A DNA stretch of 64,000 nucleotides from Brevundimonas fontaquae (GCF_017086445.1 NZ_CP070968.1:620001-684000); one strand, 5' to 3'; shown: positions 25,803 through 34,563, counted from the stretch's first letter. Numbers and translations: made by a program. The notes: generated by a model not told the origin, from the letters alone.

Positions 25803-26165
25803 ATGACCGATCCGACAACGCTGGCCCGCGATTATCTCGCCTTGTGGAACGACGACGACGCCACCTCACGCCGTCGCCGCCTGGCCGACGGCTGGGATCC
25901 AGATGCGCGCTACGCTGACCCCATGATGGCAGGCGAAGGTTATGATGGCATCGCGGCAATGATAGAGAAGGCACGCGAGGGTTTTCCTGGCCACGCGTTC
26001 ACGCTTCGCGGCTTGCCGGACGGGCACGGCAGCTTTGTGCGCTTTTCTTGGACGCTTACGCCCGCGGGCGGCGCGCCGGTCGCGCATGGCACCGATGTCG
26101 TGCGGATCGAAGACGGCGGCCGCATCGCGGAAGTCATCGGTTTTCTCGACGGGGACGTCGCGTGA
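25803..26165 (+). CDS. SnoaL/NTF2-like protein, first gene of a four-gene operon
   Basis: The 120-residue protein (ARDYLALWNDDD, ARYADPMMAGEGYDGIAAMIEKAREGFPGHAF, DVVRIEDGGRIAEVIGF) is a SnoaL-like NTF2-fold polypeptide. AAGGAG precedes the ATG. Its TGA overlaps the GTG start of the next gene (GTGA). It probably binds the small molecule that the downstream hydrolase, thioesterase and ABM protein process. Confidence 0.85.
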   Translation: MTDPTTLARDYLALWNDDDATSRRRRLADGWDPDARYADPMMAGEGYDGIAAMIEKAREGFPGHAFTLRGLPDGHGSFVRFSWTLTPAGGAPVAHGTDVVRIEDGGRIAEVIGFLDGDVA

Positions 26166-26956
26166 GCCCTGCCTTCGTCCCGCGTGGAGACGGCCATGCG
26201 CTCTACGTCCGCGACTGGGGCGAGGGGCCTCCCGTCGTGCTGATGGCGGGTTGGGCGATGGACGGGCGCATCTGGGGTGAGACAATGCTTCATCTCAGCG
26301 CCGTCGGACTGCGTCCGATCGCCTATGATCGTAACGGCCACGGGCGATCGACTGACCGCCCCGGCTACGACTACGACGCGCTCGCCGACGATCTTGCTGC
26401 AGTGCTGGACGCGCTCGACCTCACCGGCGCAACGCTGGTCGCGCATTCGGGCGCGGGAGGCGAGGCGATCCGCTATCTGACTCGGCGCGGGCGGGCGCGG
26501 GTCAGTCGATTAATCCTGGTCGGTGCGACCGGCCCTCGCGTCATCGGCGAAGCCGGGGTCACGGCCGAGATAGTGGACCTGCTCTGCGCGCAACTGACCA
26601 CTGACCTGTCCGGGTGGATCGGCGCCAACATCGATCCCTTCGCCCCCGGTGCCCCGCCGCGCGTGAAGGACTGGATGTCAGGGATGGTCCTGGACTGTTC
26701 GCGCAGGGCGATCGTGGCGTTCCAACGCACGATCGCCGAGACGGATCTGACGGCGGACGCCGCGGCGCTCGACCTGCCCGTTACGATCATCCACGGCGAC
26801 CGCGACGCTTCGGCGCCGCTCGACGTCAGCGGTCGTCGATATGCCGCGACAATTCCGGACGCCGAACTCGTCGTATACGAGGGCATCGCGCACGGCGTGA
26901 TGGTGACCGACGCTCGCCGGCTGGCCGCCGACATTGCGCGACGGGTGCTCGGATGA
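26162..26956 (+). CDS. Alpha/beta-hydrolase, second gene of the operon
   Basis: The 264-residue protein has DGHALYVRDWGEGPPVVLMAGWAMDGR, a DRNGHGRSTDRP loop, nucleophile region LVAHSGAGGE near residue 98, HGDRDASAPLDVS and C-terminal GIAHGVMVTD histidine. The GTG at 26162 is taken because it overlaps the upstream stop; the longer frame reads into that gene. Its own stop overlaps the thioesterase start (ATGA). Confidence 0.85.
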   Translation: MSPAFVPRGDGHALYVRDWGEGPPVVLMAGWAMDGRIWGETMLHLSAVGLRPIAYDRNGHGRSTDRPGYDYDALADDLAAVLDALDLTGATLVAHSGAGGEAIRYLTRRGRARVSRLILVGATGPRVIGEAGVTAEIVDLLCAQLTTDLSGWIGANIDPFAPGAPPRVKDWMSGMVLDCSRRAIVAFQRTIAETDLTADAAALDLPVTIIHGDRDASAPLDVSGRRYAATIPDAELVVYEGIAHGVMVTDARRLAADIARRVLG

Positions 26957-27366
26957 GCGCGATCGAGCCCGCACAGGCGATTATCGCGGGGCGACTGCTC
27001 GGCTCGCCGGTCGCGCGCGCGATCGGGCTTGGCCTCGAAAGCGTGGAGACGGGCCTCGTACGCCTGCGTCTCCCCTTCGCTGAGACAAATGTCACCACCG
27101 GATCGATGGTCCATGGCGGGGTCATCGCGACGCTCGCGGACGTGGCGGCGGTAGCGGCCGCGGTCTCGTCTGCGCGAGAGCCTCCCGAAGGCGGGGCAAC
27201 GAGCAGCCTCACGATCAGCTACCTCGCCCCCGCAAACGGCTGCGCGCTCGTCGCCACCGCACGCACCCTGCGCAGCGGCACCCGACAGCATGTCGTGCGG
27301 GTCGAGATCGCGTGCGATGCGCAGCGTCCGATCGCCGAAGCGCTGGTGACGGTCGTATTGGCCTGA
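26953..27366 (+). CDS. PaaI-like hotdog thioesterase, third gene of the operon
   Basis: The 137-residue protein has the hotdog thioesterase motif VTTGSMVHGGVIATLADVAAVAAA and SLTISYLAPANG. PaaI-type enzymes hydrolyse aryl- or acyl-CoA thioesters. Coupled to the hydrolase gene by ATGA overlap. This suggests the operon handles an acyl or aromatic compound. Confidence 0.87.
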   Translation: MSAIEPAQAIIAGRLLGSPVARAIGLGLESVETGLVRLRLPFAETNVTTGSMVHGGVIATLADVAAVAAAVSSAREPPEGGATSSLTISYLAPANGCALVATARTLRSGTRQHVVRVEIACDAQRPIAEALVTVVLA

Positions 27367-27385
27367 CCTGGCAAGGAGACCATCG

Positions 27386-27700
27386 ATGCCCGAAACCTAC
27401 GTCATCACCTTTCACGTGAAAGTGGATCAGGTCGCCCGCTTTCACGCATTGCTCGGCCCTGTACTAGACGCGATGCGCGACGAGGCGACGTTTGTCCACG
27501 CGGCTCTGCACGTCGATCCCGACCGGTCAGACGTGTTCCAGCTTCATGAGACCTGGATCGATCGCAGCGACGTGCTGAATGTTCAATTGCAGAGGCCCTA
27601 TAGGCGCGAATGGCACGCAGCGTTGGACGACGTTCTTGCCGCGCCCCGCGAGATTGCCATTTGGCGCCTGCTGCGGTCCGACGCTCGACCACAGGCTTAG
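27386..27700 (+). CDS. ABM-domain protein, fourth gene of the operon
   Basis: The 104-residue protein (YVITFHVKVDQVARFHALLGPVLDAMRDEATFVHAALHVDPDRSDVFQLHETWIDRSD) is a YgiN/ABM-type small monooxygenase-like protein with the usual ETW motif. AAGGAG precedes the ATG, 19 bases after the thioesterase stop. The IS element lies 140 bases downstream. Confidence 0.85.
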   Translation: MPETYVITFHVKVDQVARFHALLGPVLDAMRDEATFVHAALHVDPDRSDVFQLHETWIDRSDVLNVQLQRPYRREWHAALDDVLAAPREIAIWRLLRSDARPQA

Positions 27701-27902
27701 GTTTGCGCATTCCCAGGGCTTCTTTGATTCAGACGCTTGCCATCGTTCCGGATGATCGCCGAGCGGGCGCGATGTCTGCACTATAGCCTTTTAACGCCGC
27801 GGGCACTCCATACGGCCGCCACTTGCTTAGCGGGGTTCGGTGATCCTCCCTCGGTTTGGTGGACACCCATGCTAGCTTTTCGGAGCTGGAGAGGAGTGTC
27901 TG

Positions 27903-28217
27903 ATGAGTGTTCAACGCCGGAACTTTCCGGATTCTTTCAAGCGCGAGGCCGTTGACCGCGTCGCCAACGGCGGCCTGAGCGTCGGGGCGGTGGCCCGCGA
28001 GCTTGGGCTGCACGAGACGGTGCTTCGTCGATGGATGACGCAGTTCGGGGTGCAGGCGACGGGGGCGTCGCGGCGCCCCACAACGCAGGCGTCGTCCCCG
28101 TCGCCGTCGGATCTGGCGGCGGAGGTGGCCCGGTTGCGGCGAGAGAACGGTCAGCTGCGGATGGAGCGGGACATCCTAAAAAAAGCCGCGCTCATCTTCG
28201 GAGCGGCCTCCCGATGA
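27903..28217 (+). CDS. IS3-family OrfA (HTH subunit)
   Basis: The 104-residue protein has the OrfA layout: FPDSFKREAVDRVANGGLSVGAVARELGLHETVLRRWM helix-turn-helix and a leucine-zipper-like end LAAEVARLRRENGQLRMERDILKKAALIF. It binds the IS ends and, through frameshifting, makes the OrfAB transposase. Confidence 0.93.
   Translation: MSVQRRNFPDSFKREAVDRVANGGLSVGAVARELGLHETVLRRWMTQFGVQATGASRRPTTQASSPSPSDLAAEVARLRRENGQLRMERDILKKAALIFGAASR
28178..28184 (+). other. Slippery A7 frameshift site of the IS
   Basis: Seven A residues followed by G lie in the OrfA codons for ILKKAAL, just before the OrfB frame (-1) opens. IS3-family elements make the OrfAB fusion by -1 slippage at such a run. Confidence 0.8.
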
Positions 28218-29074
28218 AGTTCGGGTTCGTCGATGAGCATCGTCAGGTCTGGCCGGTTCGCGTGATGTGCGCGGTCCTGGGCTTGTCGGCCAGCGGTTAC
28301 TACGCCTGGCGCGGTCGCCCCGAGAGCCAGCGGTCTGTCGCCAATCGCGAGCTGACCGAGGATATCCGGCTGATCCATGCGGAGAGCAGCGGCTGTTACG
28401 GCTCGCCGCGCGTTCACGCCACCCTGCGGCGGCATGGGCGTCGGGTCGGTCGATCCCGCGTGGAGCGGCTGATGCGCCGCGCCGGCCTGCGGGGCTTGGC
28501 GGCCTTGCCGCGTCGCGCCCGGACGACGAACAGCCGCCACGGTTATCCCATCGCGCCCAACAGGCTGGCCCGGAACTTCGAGGCGGCGGCGCCCAACCAG
28601 GTCTGGCTCGCCGACCTCACCTACATCCCGACCGGCGAAGGCTGGCTCTATCTCGCCGCCATCCTCGACCTGCACACCCGCAAGATCGTGGGCTGGTCCA
28701 TGCGCCAGACCCTGCACACCGAGATCGCCCTCGACGCCCTCAACATGGCCGTCGAACGTCAGCGCCCCGCGCCCGGCCTGATCCATCATTCGGACCGGGG
28801 CATCCAATACGCAGCCGAAGCCTATCGATCAGCCCTGGCCCGATCCGGCATCACCCCGTCGATGAGCCGAAAGGGCGACTGCTGGGACAATGCCCCGATG
28901 GAGAGCTTCTTCCACACCCTCAAGACCGAACGCGTTCATCACCGCGTCTACGCCACCCGAGACCAGGCGCGGCGAGACCTGTTCGGATACATCGAGGGCT
29001 TCTACAATCCCCATCGCCTGCACTCAGCACTGGGCTATATCAGCCCCGCTGAGGCCGAGCGCAAAGCGGCTTAA
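28214..29074 (+). CDS. IS3-family OrfB (DDE transposase domain)
   Basis: The 286-residue frame has the integrase-like DDE core: LADLTYIPTGEGW (D), HSDRGIQY (D) and PMESFFHTLKTE (E), then NPHRLHSALGYISPAE. Intact, no stops. The ATG at 28214 overlaps the end of OrfA; in vivo it is probably made mostly as the OrfAB fusion. Confidence 0.93.
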   Translation: MKFGFVDEHRQVWPVRVMCAVLGLSASGYYAWRGRPESQRSVANRELTEDIRLIHAESSGCYGSPRVHATLRRHGRRVGRSRVERLMRRAGLRGLAALPRRARTTNSRHGYPIAPNRLARNFEAAAPNQVWLADLTYIPTGEGWLYLAAILDLHTRKIVGWSMRQTLHTEIALDALNMAVERQRPAPGLIHHSDRGIQYAAEAYRSALARSGITPSMSRKGDCWDNAPMESFFHTLKTERVHHRVYATRDQARRDLFGYIEGFYNPHRLHSALGYISPAEAERKAA

Positions 29075-29161
29075 CCCCGTCCACTTTTACGGGGGAAGAT
29101 CATCGGAGCCATCACCATATGCTCGACATCCTTGATGCCGTCCTACGTTGGCAACAGCCGC

Positions 29162-29761
29162 TCAACCGAACATCTGATCCAGATGGCGCTGCATTAAGCT
29201 CAAAGCCGATTCGGCTGTTCGTTGGCCGACCAGCACGCTTGTTCCAAGGCCGTGATTTATTGCGAGCAGGCGGGCGGCCTCGAAGGCGTTGTCTAGCTCG
29301 TGCGGCAGCTCGCCGTTCGCCTGTCCCTGCTTCAGCAAGTTTGCGAGCTGCAGCTCCAGGCGATTTGGACCCTCGACGAACGGCTGTTCGGCCAGTTCGG
29401 GCTCGGTCATCGCCAGCACCGCATATGAGGTCCACACGAGGTGGAATGTCTTACGACGCTCATCCATCGGCAGTGCTTCAGTAAGCAAGGCGTCCAGGAT
29501 CGAACGCACAGACTGTGGTGATTTTGATTCAGCAAGTCGGGCCGACCATCGGGCGTTGCTTTGTTCTTCGAGACGCTGGAGCGCCGCATGCATCAGTTGG
29601 GCCTTGGTCTCGAAATAGTATTGCACGAGCCGCAGCGACACACCCGCCTCAGCAGCCACCGACCGCATCGTGACAGCGTGAAGGCCGCGGCACCCTGCGA
29701 CACGTACGAGCCCGTCGGCGATCACCGCGCGACGTTCAATATGATCGACAATCTTCGGCAT
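29162..29761 (-). CDS. TetR/AcrR-family repressor
   Basis: The 199-residue protein (BetI-like) has the HTH RGLHAVTMRSVAAEAGVSLRLVQYYFETKAQLMHAAL and a helical effector domain. It is divergent from the DHA2-type MFS gene with a dyad between, and probably represses it. Confidence 0.92.
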   Translation of the reverse strand: MPKIVDHIERRAVIADGLVRVAGCRGLHAVTMRSVAAEAGVSLRLVQYYFETKAQLMHAALQRLEEQSNARWSARLAESKSPQSVRSILDALLTEALPMDERRKTFHLVWTSYAVLAMTEPELAEQPFVEGPNRLELQLANLLKQGQANGELPHELDNAFEAARLLAINHGLGTSVLVGQRTAESALSLMQRHLDQMFG

Positions 29762-29787
29762 CGGCTTCCCCGCCCCGCTTTATTGGC

Positions 29788-29813
29788 CATTGTGATACAC
29801 ATGTATCATAATG
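29788..29813. promoter_or_regulatory. TetR operator between regulator and MFS genes
   Basis: The dyad CATTGTGATACA-CA-TGTATCATAATG has 11 of 12 matching pairs, with a perfect TGATACA/TGTATCA core. It lies 27 bases upstream of tetR and 70 upstream of the MFS gene. Confidence 0.85.
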
Positions 29814-29883
29814 GCGTTTGGGGACGCCAGGAAACGAATGCTGATCCCATGGTGGGAGGCACGGCATCTAACATCGAGGTTCT

Positions 29884-31299
29884 ATGACCATGAAAGACGC
29901 AGAGCCCCCCGGCGAACCACTGCCGGATATTCCGGCACGGATATGGGGCATCGCCGCTGTGACCGGCGCAGGCGCATTCATGGCGATGCTTGACTCGACC
30001 GTCGCCAATCTTGCGATCGAACCCATCCGCGCCGCCTTCGGATCGACCCTCCCGCTCATGCAATGGATCGCCACGGCGTACCTTATCGCCCTAGCCGTCT
30101 CGTTGCCCGCCGCCAGTTGGCTTGGAAACCGACTGGGATATGGGCGCGTCTGGACCGGCTCGCTGATGATATTCACCGTCGCTTCCGCGCTTTGCGCTCT
30201 TGCGCCGGAGCCATGGACGCTCATCGGCGCGCGCTTCGTACAGGGACTCGCAGCCGGATTGATGATCCCAATGGGACAAGCGGTGATCGGCGCGGTTGCG
30301 GGACCCAAACAGCTTGGCAGACTTATGGGAGCCCTTGGTTTGGTGATCAGTCTTGGACCCGCGGTGGGCCCGGCGTTCGGCGGAGTTGTGCTGGACGTGA
30401 GTTCCTGGCGATGGCTGTTCTGGATCAACGTCCCCATCGGGCTTGCCGCGCTTGTTGCCGCACGGGGTCTGGTGCCCAGCGGTGTCAAGGATCATGAACG
30501 TCCATTGGATCGACTTGGGCTTTTGCTGCTTGGCCTGGGGTTGCCGCTGTTGCTTTACGGGACCGCGGAAGTCGGTTCTGAGGAAGCCACACCTACGACG
30601 ATCGTCGCGCTCGTTGCAGGTGGCGTTATGGTATCTTGGTTCGTCTTCGCGGCGAGAACTACGAAATACCCACTCATCGACCTGAGCCTGTTTCGTCGCG
30701 GCACCTTTGCGGCCGCGACGGCAACCGCCGGACTCACCGGTGCGAATATGTACGGTGGCCTTCTATTGCTGCCTCTGTATCTGCTGCTTATCGTCGGCAT
30801 GGACGCCTCACAGGCCGGCGTGATGCTCCTTGCCATGGGGTTGGGCAGCGCAGCAGCGCTCTACACCGGCGGCAAGATGACCGATCGGTTTGGTGCCGGG
30901 CCTGTCGCGATCACGGGATCGATTTTGTTGGTGCTGACCACGATCCCCTTCCTCCTTCCAGGGGTTCTTTCTACGATTGCACTGGCGGCTGTTTTCGTCG
31001 CGCGCGGCGTGGGCATAGCCCTCGCGCAAATGCCTGCAATGACCGCAGCCTATGCCTCAGTCACGACGGAGGAGGTCGGGGACGCATCGACGCTGGTCAA
31101 TATCGCCCAACGAATAGGTGGCGCTATAGGCGCGATCGTGGTCGTCGTGGTGCTGGCGCAGGCTGGTGGCGGGAGCGACCGCGCCAGTCACGCATGGGCA
31201 TTCACGGTCCTAGCCGTCGTTTCAATTGCCACCGTCGTTTCGGCGGTCACCCTCCAACATCTCGACCGGCGAAGCAGTCAAAAGGCTGTCGCAAGCTGA
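29884..31299 (+). CDS. DHA2-type MFS drug exporter (EmrB/QacA-like)
   Basis: The 471-residue, 14-helix protein has the DHA2 motif D1 (AFMAMLDSTVANLAI) at helix 1, WIATAYLIALAV, and a motif C-like VISLGPAVGPAFGGVV. It would export drugs or toxic organics by proton antiport. ATG 29884 has GAGG just upstream. The TetR gene and operator lie immediately upstream. Confidence 0.92.
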   Translation: MTMKDAEPPGEPLPDIPARIWGIAAVTGAGAFMAMLDSTVANLAIEPIRAAFGSTLPLMQWIATAYLIALAVSLPAASWLGNRLGYGRVWTGSLMIFTVASALCALAPEPWTLIGARFVQGLAAGLMIPMGQAVIGAVAGPKQLGRLMGALGLVISLGPAVGPAFGGVVLDVSSWRWLFWINVPIGLAALVAARGLVPSGVKDHERPLDRLGLLLLGLGLPLLLYGTAEVGSEEATPTTIVALVAGGVMVSWFVFAARTTKYPLIDLSLFRRGTFAAATATAGLTGANMYGGLLLLPLYLLLIVGMDASQAGVMLLAMGLGSAAALYTGGKMTDRFGAGPVAITGSILLVLTTIPFLLPGVLSTIALAAVFVARGVGIALAQMPAMTAAYASVTTEEVGDASTLVNIAQRIGGAIGAIVVVVVLAQAGGGSDRASHAWAFTVLAVVSIATVVSAVTLQHLDRRSSQKAVAS

Positions 31300-31628
31300 G
31301 GCGGCGGCTTCTTCATATGGGCCGCGCTTACTTTGCATTAATGGCGTTATCGAGGGGGCTTAGCCATCGCGCAGAACATCGCACCATGGCGTAGAATCCG
31401 CGGGGCTGGCGGAGCGTCCGGGATTCGAACGGAGCGGTTTAGACAGCAATGCCGCTTCCCCCTAGCCAGCCTCAAGCTTCGGTTGGCGTCATCCAGTCTA
31501 AGCCCACAAGTTTGAAGCGCCGCCGGGCGGTCGCCGTGGCGTGAAGCCCGGCTTCACAGGGCATTCAGCCAAAGGCAGGTTTTTCAGATCGCATGAGCGT
31601 CTAGGTCAGCCACGTACAGGAGGCGGAC
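31300..31628. other. 329-bp gap with a tRNA-like 3' end
   Basis: No gene is supported. It contains a tRNA 3'-end-like block on the minus strand and a segment (31371-31414) resembling 15182-15225. CAGGAGGCGGAC just before 31629 is the ribosome site of the next gene. Confidence 0.4.
31407..31430 (-). other. tRNA(Ser)-like 3'-end fragment (possible att-site remnant)
   Basis: On the minus strand it reads GTTCGAATCCCGGACGCTCC followed by GCCA: a T loop, the 3' half of the T stem, a 7-base acceptor strand, discriminator G and CCA, as at the end of tRNA-Ser. No matching 5' acceptor or anticodon arm is found nearby, so it is not a tRNA gene. Such 24-base ends are typical integrase target sites. Confidence 0.45.
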
Positions 31629-32558
31629 ATGACGAACGAAGAGGCTCGAAAGGATCGCAGGCGGCTTTTGGGCGGCCTTGCGGTCGGAACGGTCGCCGGC
31701 CTGGTCGGAGCCGCAGCGGGGGCGGCTGTCGCCCATGACGCAAACGCAGTGCCGCCACCTCGGATCGAGGGACCGAAGCGGTTCAAGGGCAAGGTCGTGC
31801 TGATCACGGGTGGCACGTCCGGGATAGGGCGGGCCTCGGTGATCGCCTTCGCGGACGAAGGCGCCAAGGTCGTCTTCTGCGGCCGCAGACGTCCGCTGGG
31901 AGCAGAGGTCGAGGCGCTTGTGCGGTCACGCGGCGGGGACGCCGCCTACGTCTGGGCGGACGTCCGACAAGACGCTTCTATCAAGGCCCTGGTCGCGGAG
32001 GTGAAGCGCCGTCACGGTCGATTGGACGTGGCGTTCAACAACGCCGGCGTCTCCGTCGGGCGACCGCTGCATGAGACCTCTGTGGCGGACTATGAGAACG
32101 TGATGGACACCAATGTGCGCGGCGTCTTCCTCTGCCTGCGCGAACAGATACCGTTGATGCTCGACCAGGGCTCGGGCGTGATCCTGATCACCTCTTCGGT
32201 CCAGAGCGTGGCGACGCGCCCCGGCAGCGCAGCCTACTCGGCCAGCAAGAGGGGGCTTTTGGGACTGATGCAGGTGGCGGCGCTGGAATATGGCGCGCGA
32301 GGTATCCGGGTGAACGCCCTGTGTCCCGAAACCGTCGATACGCCGATGGTGCGCGATCTTGGCGGAGCTGCCGATCTGCCGGATCCGGCATGGGCGATCG
32401 CCGCAAAGGCTTGGGGTCGTCAGAACGTCCCGGGCCTGGAGCGAATGGCGACGGCCGACGAGATGGCGCGAGCCGCACTGTGGCTGTCGTCCGACGAAAT
32501 GTCCTATCTCAACGGCTCGGCTGTGCTGGTGGACGGCGGGATGACCTCGGCGCTGTAG
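31629..32558 (+). CDS. SDR oxidoreductase with Tat-like signal
   Basis: The 309-residue protein starts with a twin-arginine-like region (DRRRLLGGLAVGTVAGLVGAAAGAAVA) and continues as a classical SDR: TGGTSGIG, NNAG, catalytic Ser in ITSSV, YSASK and LVDGGMTSAL. It may be exported folded to the periplasm with its cofactor, unusual for SDRs. CAGGAGGCGGAC gives a strong ribosome site. It is a single gene followed by the convergent ANT(6)-like gene. Confidence 0.87.
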   Translation: MTNEEARKDRRRLLGGLAVGTVAGLVGAAAGAAVAHDANAVPPPRIEGPKRFKGKVVLITGGTSGIGRASVIAFADEGAKVVFCGRRRPLGAEVEALVRSRGGDAAYVWADVRQDASIKALVAEVKRRHGRLDVAFNNAGVSVGRPLHETSVADYENVMDTNVRGVFLCLREQIPLMLDQGSGVILITSSVQSVATRPGSAAYSASKRGLLGLMQVAALEYGARGIRVNALCPETVDTPMVRDLGGAADLPDPAWAIAAKAWGRQNVPGLERMATADEMARAALWLSSDEMSYLNGSAVLVDGGMTSAL

Positions 32559-32694
32559 TCAGATCCTTGTGAGCTGACTGGAGCGGAGGTGCTTTTGGGG
32601 GAGCCCGAAGTGGTGATCGGATGTCACGGTGCGAGGAGAGGCGAAAATGCCATTCCGAAAGGTCGCGATGACTCACTGGCTCAAAGCACTCGGG

Positions 32695-33567
32695 CTATGA
32701 CACAGGAGGCCGAATTTCAGCATTTGCCGCCATGCTCAGGATGTTTCTGACTTCGGTTTGCATCGCTTCGTGGCTGAAATCTTTCAATGCAGCCACGGCG
32801 GCGGTCCGGACCGCCACGTCCCTGAAGAGATCCAGGGTGGCGAGAAGCGCTTCACGACTGTCAGAAAGATCAAATGACGCCCAGCACGCGTCAAGTCGCT
32901 CCTGGACGTCGATGTCCATCCAGCCTCGCATGCGGGTCCCCAGATACCTCACGTCGATTTTGTCGCCGTAACGGGCGACGTGATCCCACTCTATGAGCCG
33001 TAGCAACTCGGTCTTGAGGTCATTGTCCCGAACCTTGACGGTCCACGGTTCATCTCTGACGATGGCTTTTGCGATCATGAAGGCTGATGCATAGCCCCAG
33101 TTCAAACATTCGTCGAAAGCATCTTGATCGACCGGCACATGAGATGGCGCATCAGTTCGGAAGTCCGCAGCGTCACCATCCTTGTCGAGCAAAACCTCAT
33201 ACGGTCGATCGTAGACGCCGCGTTCGCCGCGCGTATCGACCAAGGTAAAATCAAGCTTGCCGCCAACGTAGTACACGAGGCGCGTTGGCTGGTTGTCGCC
33301 GTTTTCCAGCCGCTCGACGGCGAGTACGTCACCCAGCCGACTCCACCAGGAATCATCCCGTTCAAGCGTTTCGATATCGCGTACATGAATTTCCAGATCG
33401 CGATCGGAAAGCGGATGGGCAGTCGCGGATGCGGCCGAACCCGTGAGCACAACACAGCGCACTGTCTCCGTTCGGTCCGCCCACGCCAGTAATGATTTGA
33501 GCGCACTGTCATAGTCCACGAACGTTTCTCCGATGCCAGTTTCATCTATCGAAGGACACACCATCAT
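32695..33567 (-). CDS. ANT(6)-like aminoglycoside nucleotidyltransferase family protein
   Basis: The 290-residue protein has the nucleotidyltransferase motif VLTGSAASATAHPLSDRDLEIHV (G-S, D-x-D), DSWWSRLGDVLAVERLENGD, LDFTLVDT, LLDKDGDAADF and LLRLIEWDHVARYGDKIDVRYLG, matching the AadK/ANT(6) family order. Typical members adenylate streptomycin. Divergence from clinical enzymes is large, so resistance is not assured. Its start has GAGG directly before the ATG pair. Confidence 0.82.
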   Translation of the reverse strand: MMVCPSIDETGIGETFVDYDSALKSLLAWADRTETVRCVVLTGSAASATAHPLSDRDLEIHVRDIETLERDDSWWSRLGDVLAVERLENGDNQPTRLVYYVGGKLDFTLVDTRGERGVYDRPYEVLLDKDGDAADFRTDAPSHVPVDQDAFDECLNWGYASAFMIAKAIVRDEPWTVKVRDNDLKTELLRLIEWDHVARYGDKIDVRYLGTRMRGWMDIDVQERLDACWASFDLSDSREALLATLDLFRDVAVRTAAVAALKDFSHEAMQTEVRNILSMAANAEIRPPVS

Positions 33568-33627
33568 CCTCGACGGCTGGCAGGTTCAAGCGGCACTTTT
33601 GTGACCTGATCGGCATCGGGATCCGGC

Positions 33628-34563
33628 TCAGGATGAGGCCACCGCATCGGTAAGCTTGAACCGGTTTCGAGCAAAGCCGGCGAAGGCCTTGAGGGTCGGT
33701 GATCCTTGACGATGACGAGGATAGTAGAGATGGACCCCGTCGCTCGAGGGCATTGAATCTTCCAGTAGAGAGATGAGCTCCCCTCTGCCGATCGCGGCCG
33801 CGACGAGCGGTGCCGCGCTATAGGCCAGCCCGAGACCTGCCCGTGCGGCGGCCAGATTGGCCTCGGTCATATCGACGACCATGCCGCCGGAGACAGACAC
33901 TGACAGAGGGCGGTCCCCCTGCACGAACTCCCAACGATAAATCTCGCCTGACGACGCGGAGCGCACCCGGATGCAACGGTGGTCTGCGAGGTCCCTGGGG
34001 TGGACGGGCGTCCCATGACGAGCAAGGTAGGCTGGCGACGCCACCACGGCGAACGGGAAAGGCGGCGAAAGCCGAACGGCGACCATGTCGAGCGCGACGA
34101 GTTCGCCCAGGCGGAACCCGCCGTCGAAACCGTCGCGAACGACATCGACCATCCGGTCGTTGGCGCTTAACTCGATCTCGACGTCAGGGTGTTCGGCGCA
34201 GAACGGACCTACGACGGCGTCGATCAACAACGGCGCGAGAACCGAGGGCGTGGTGAAGGCGAGGCGTTGAGCGGCTCCGGCATTCACCTGAACAGCCGCA
34301 AAAGCTTCGGAAAGACCCTTCAGCACGGGTTCGACCTCACTCAGAAACGAGCGTCCGGCTGTCGTCAGGGCCGTGCTTCGCGTCGTACGGGTCAGGAGGG
34401 CGACCTTGAGGTCCGCTTCGAGTTCCCGCACGGCCTGGCTGACAGCTGATACGGAGAGGCCAAGACGATCCGCAGCCGTACGAAAACTGCCCGTTGTGGC
34501 GACGGCGACGAACGCCTTGGCTCCCTTGAGTTGCCGGGGCCCGATGGTCAGATTTGACGTCAT
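33628..34563 (-). CDS. LysR-family regulator
   Basis: The 311-residue protein has the LysR HTH (LKGAKAFVAVATTGSFRTAADRLGLSVSAVSQAVRELEADLKVALLTRTTRSTALTTAG) and a substrate domain (HPDVEIELSANDRMVDVVRDGFDGGFR). Not divergent from an enzyme gene here; its target may be elsewhere or lost. Confidence 0.92.
   Translation of the reverse strand: MTSNLTIGPRQLKGAKAFVAVATTGSFRTAADRLGLSVSAVSQAVRELEADLKVALLTRTTRSTALTTAGRSFLSEVEPVLKGLSEAFAAVQVNAGAAQRLAFTTPSVLAPLLIDAVVGPFCAEHPDVEIELSANDRMVDVVRDGFDGGFRLGELVALDMVAVRLSPPFPFAVVASPAYLARHGTPVHPRDLADHRCIRVRSASSGEIYRWEFVQGDRPLSVSVSGGMVVDMTEANLAAARAGLGLAYSAAPLVAAAIGRGELISLLEDSMPSSDGVHLYYPRHRQGSPTLKAFAGFARNRFKLTDAVASS

Larger units (their letters stand above)
27841..29102 (+). 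mobile_element. Complete IS3-family insertion sequence
   Basis: The 1262-bp element has imperfect terminal repeats: left TGATCCTCCCTCGG..., right (complement) TGATCTTCCCCCGT..., both followed by a GTGGAC block. It encodes OrfA and OrfB in overlapping frames with an A7 slippery site. The direct repeat TCGG at 27837-27840 and 29103-29106 is a 4-bp target duplication, so insertion looks recent and intact. Confidence 0.9.
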
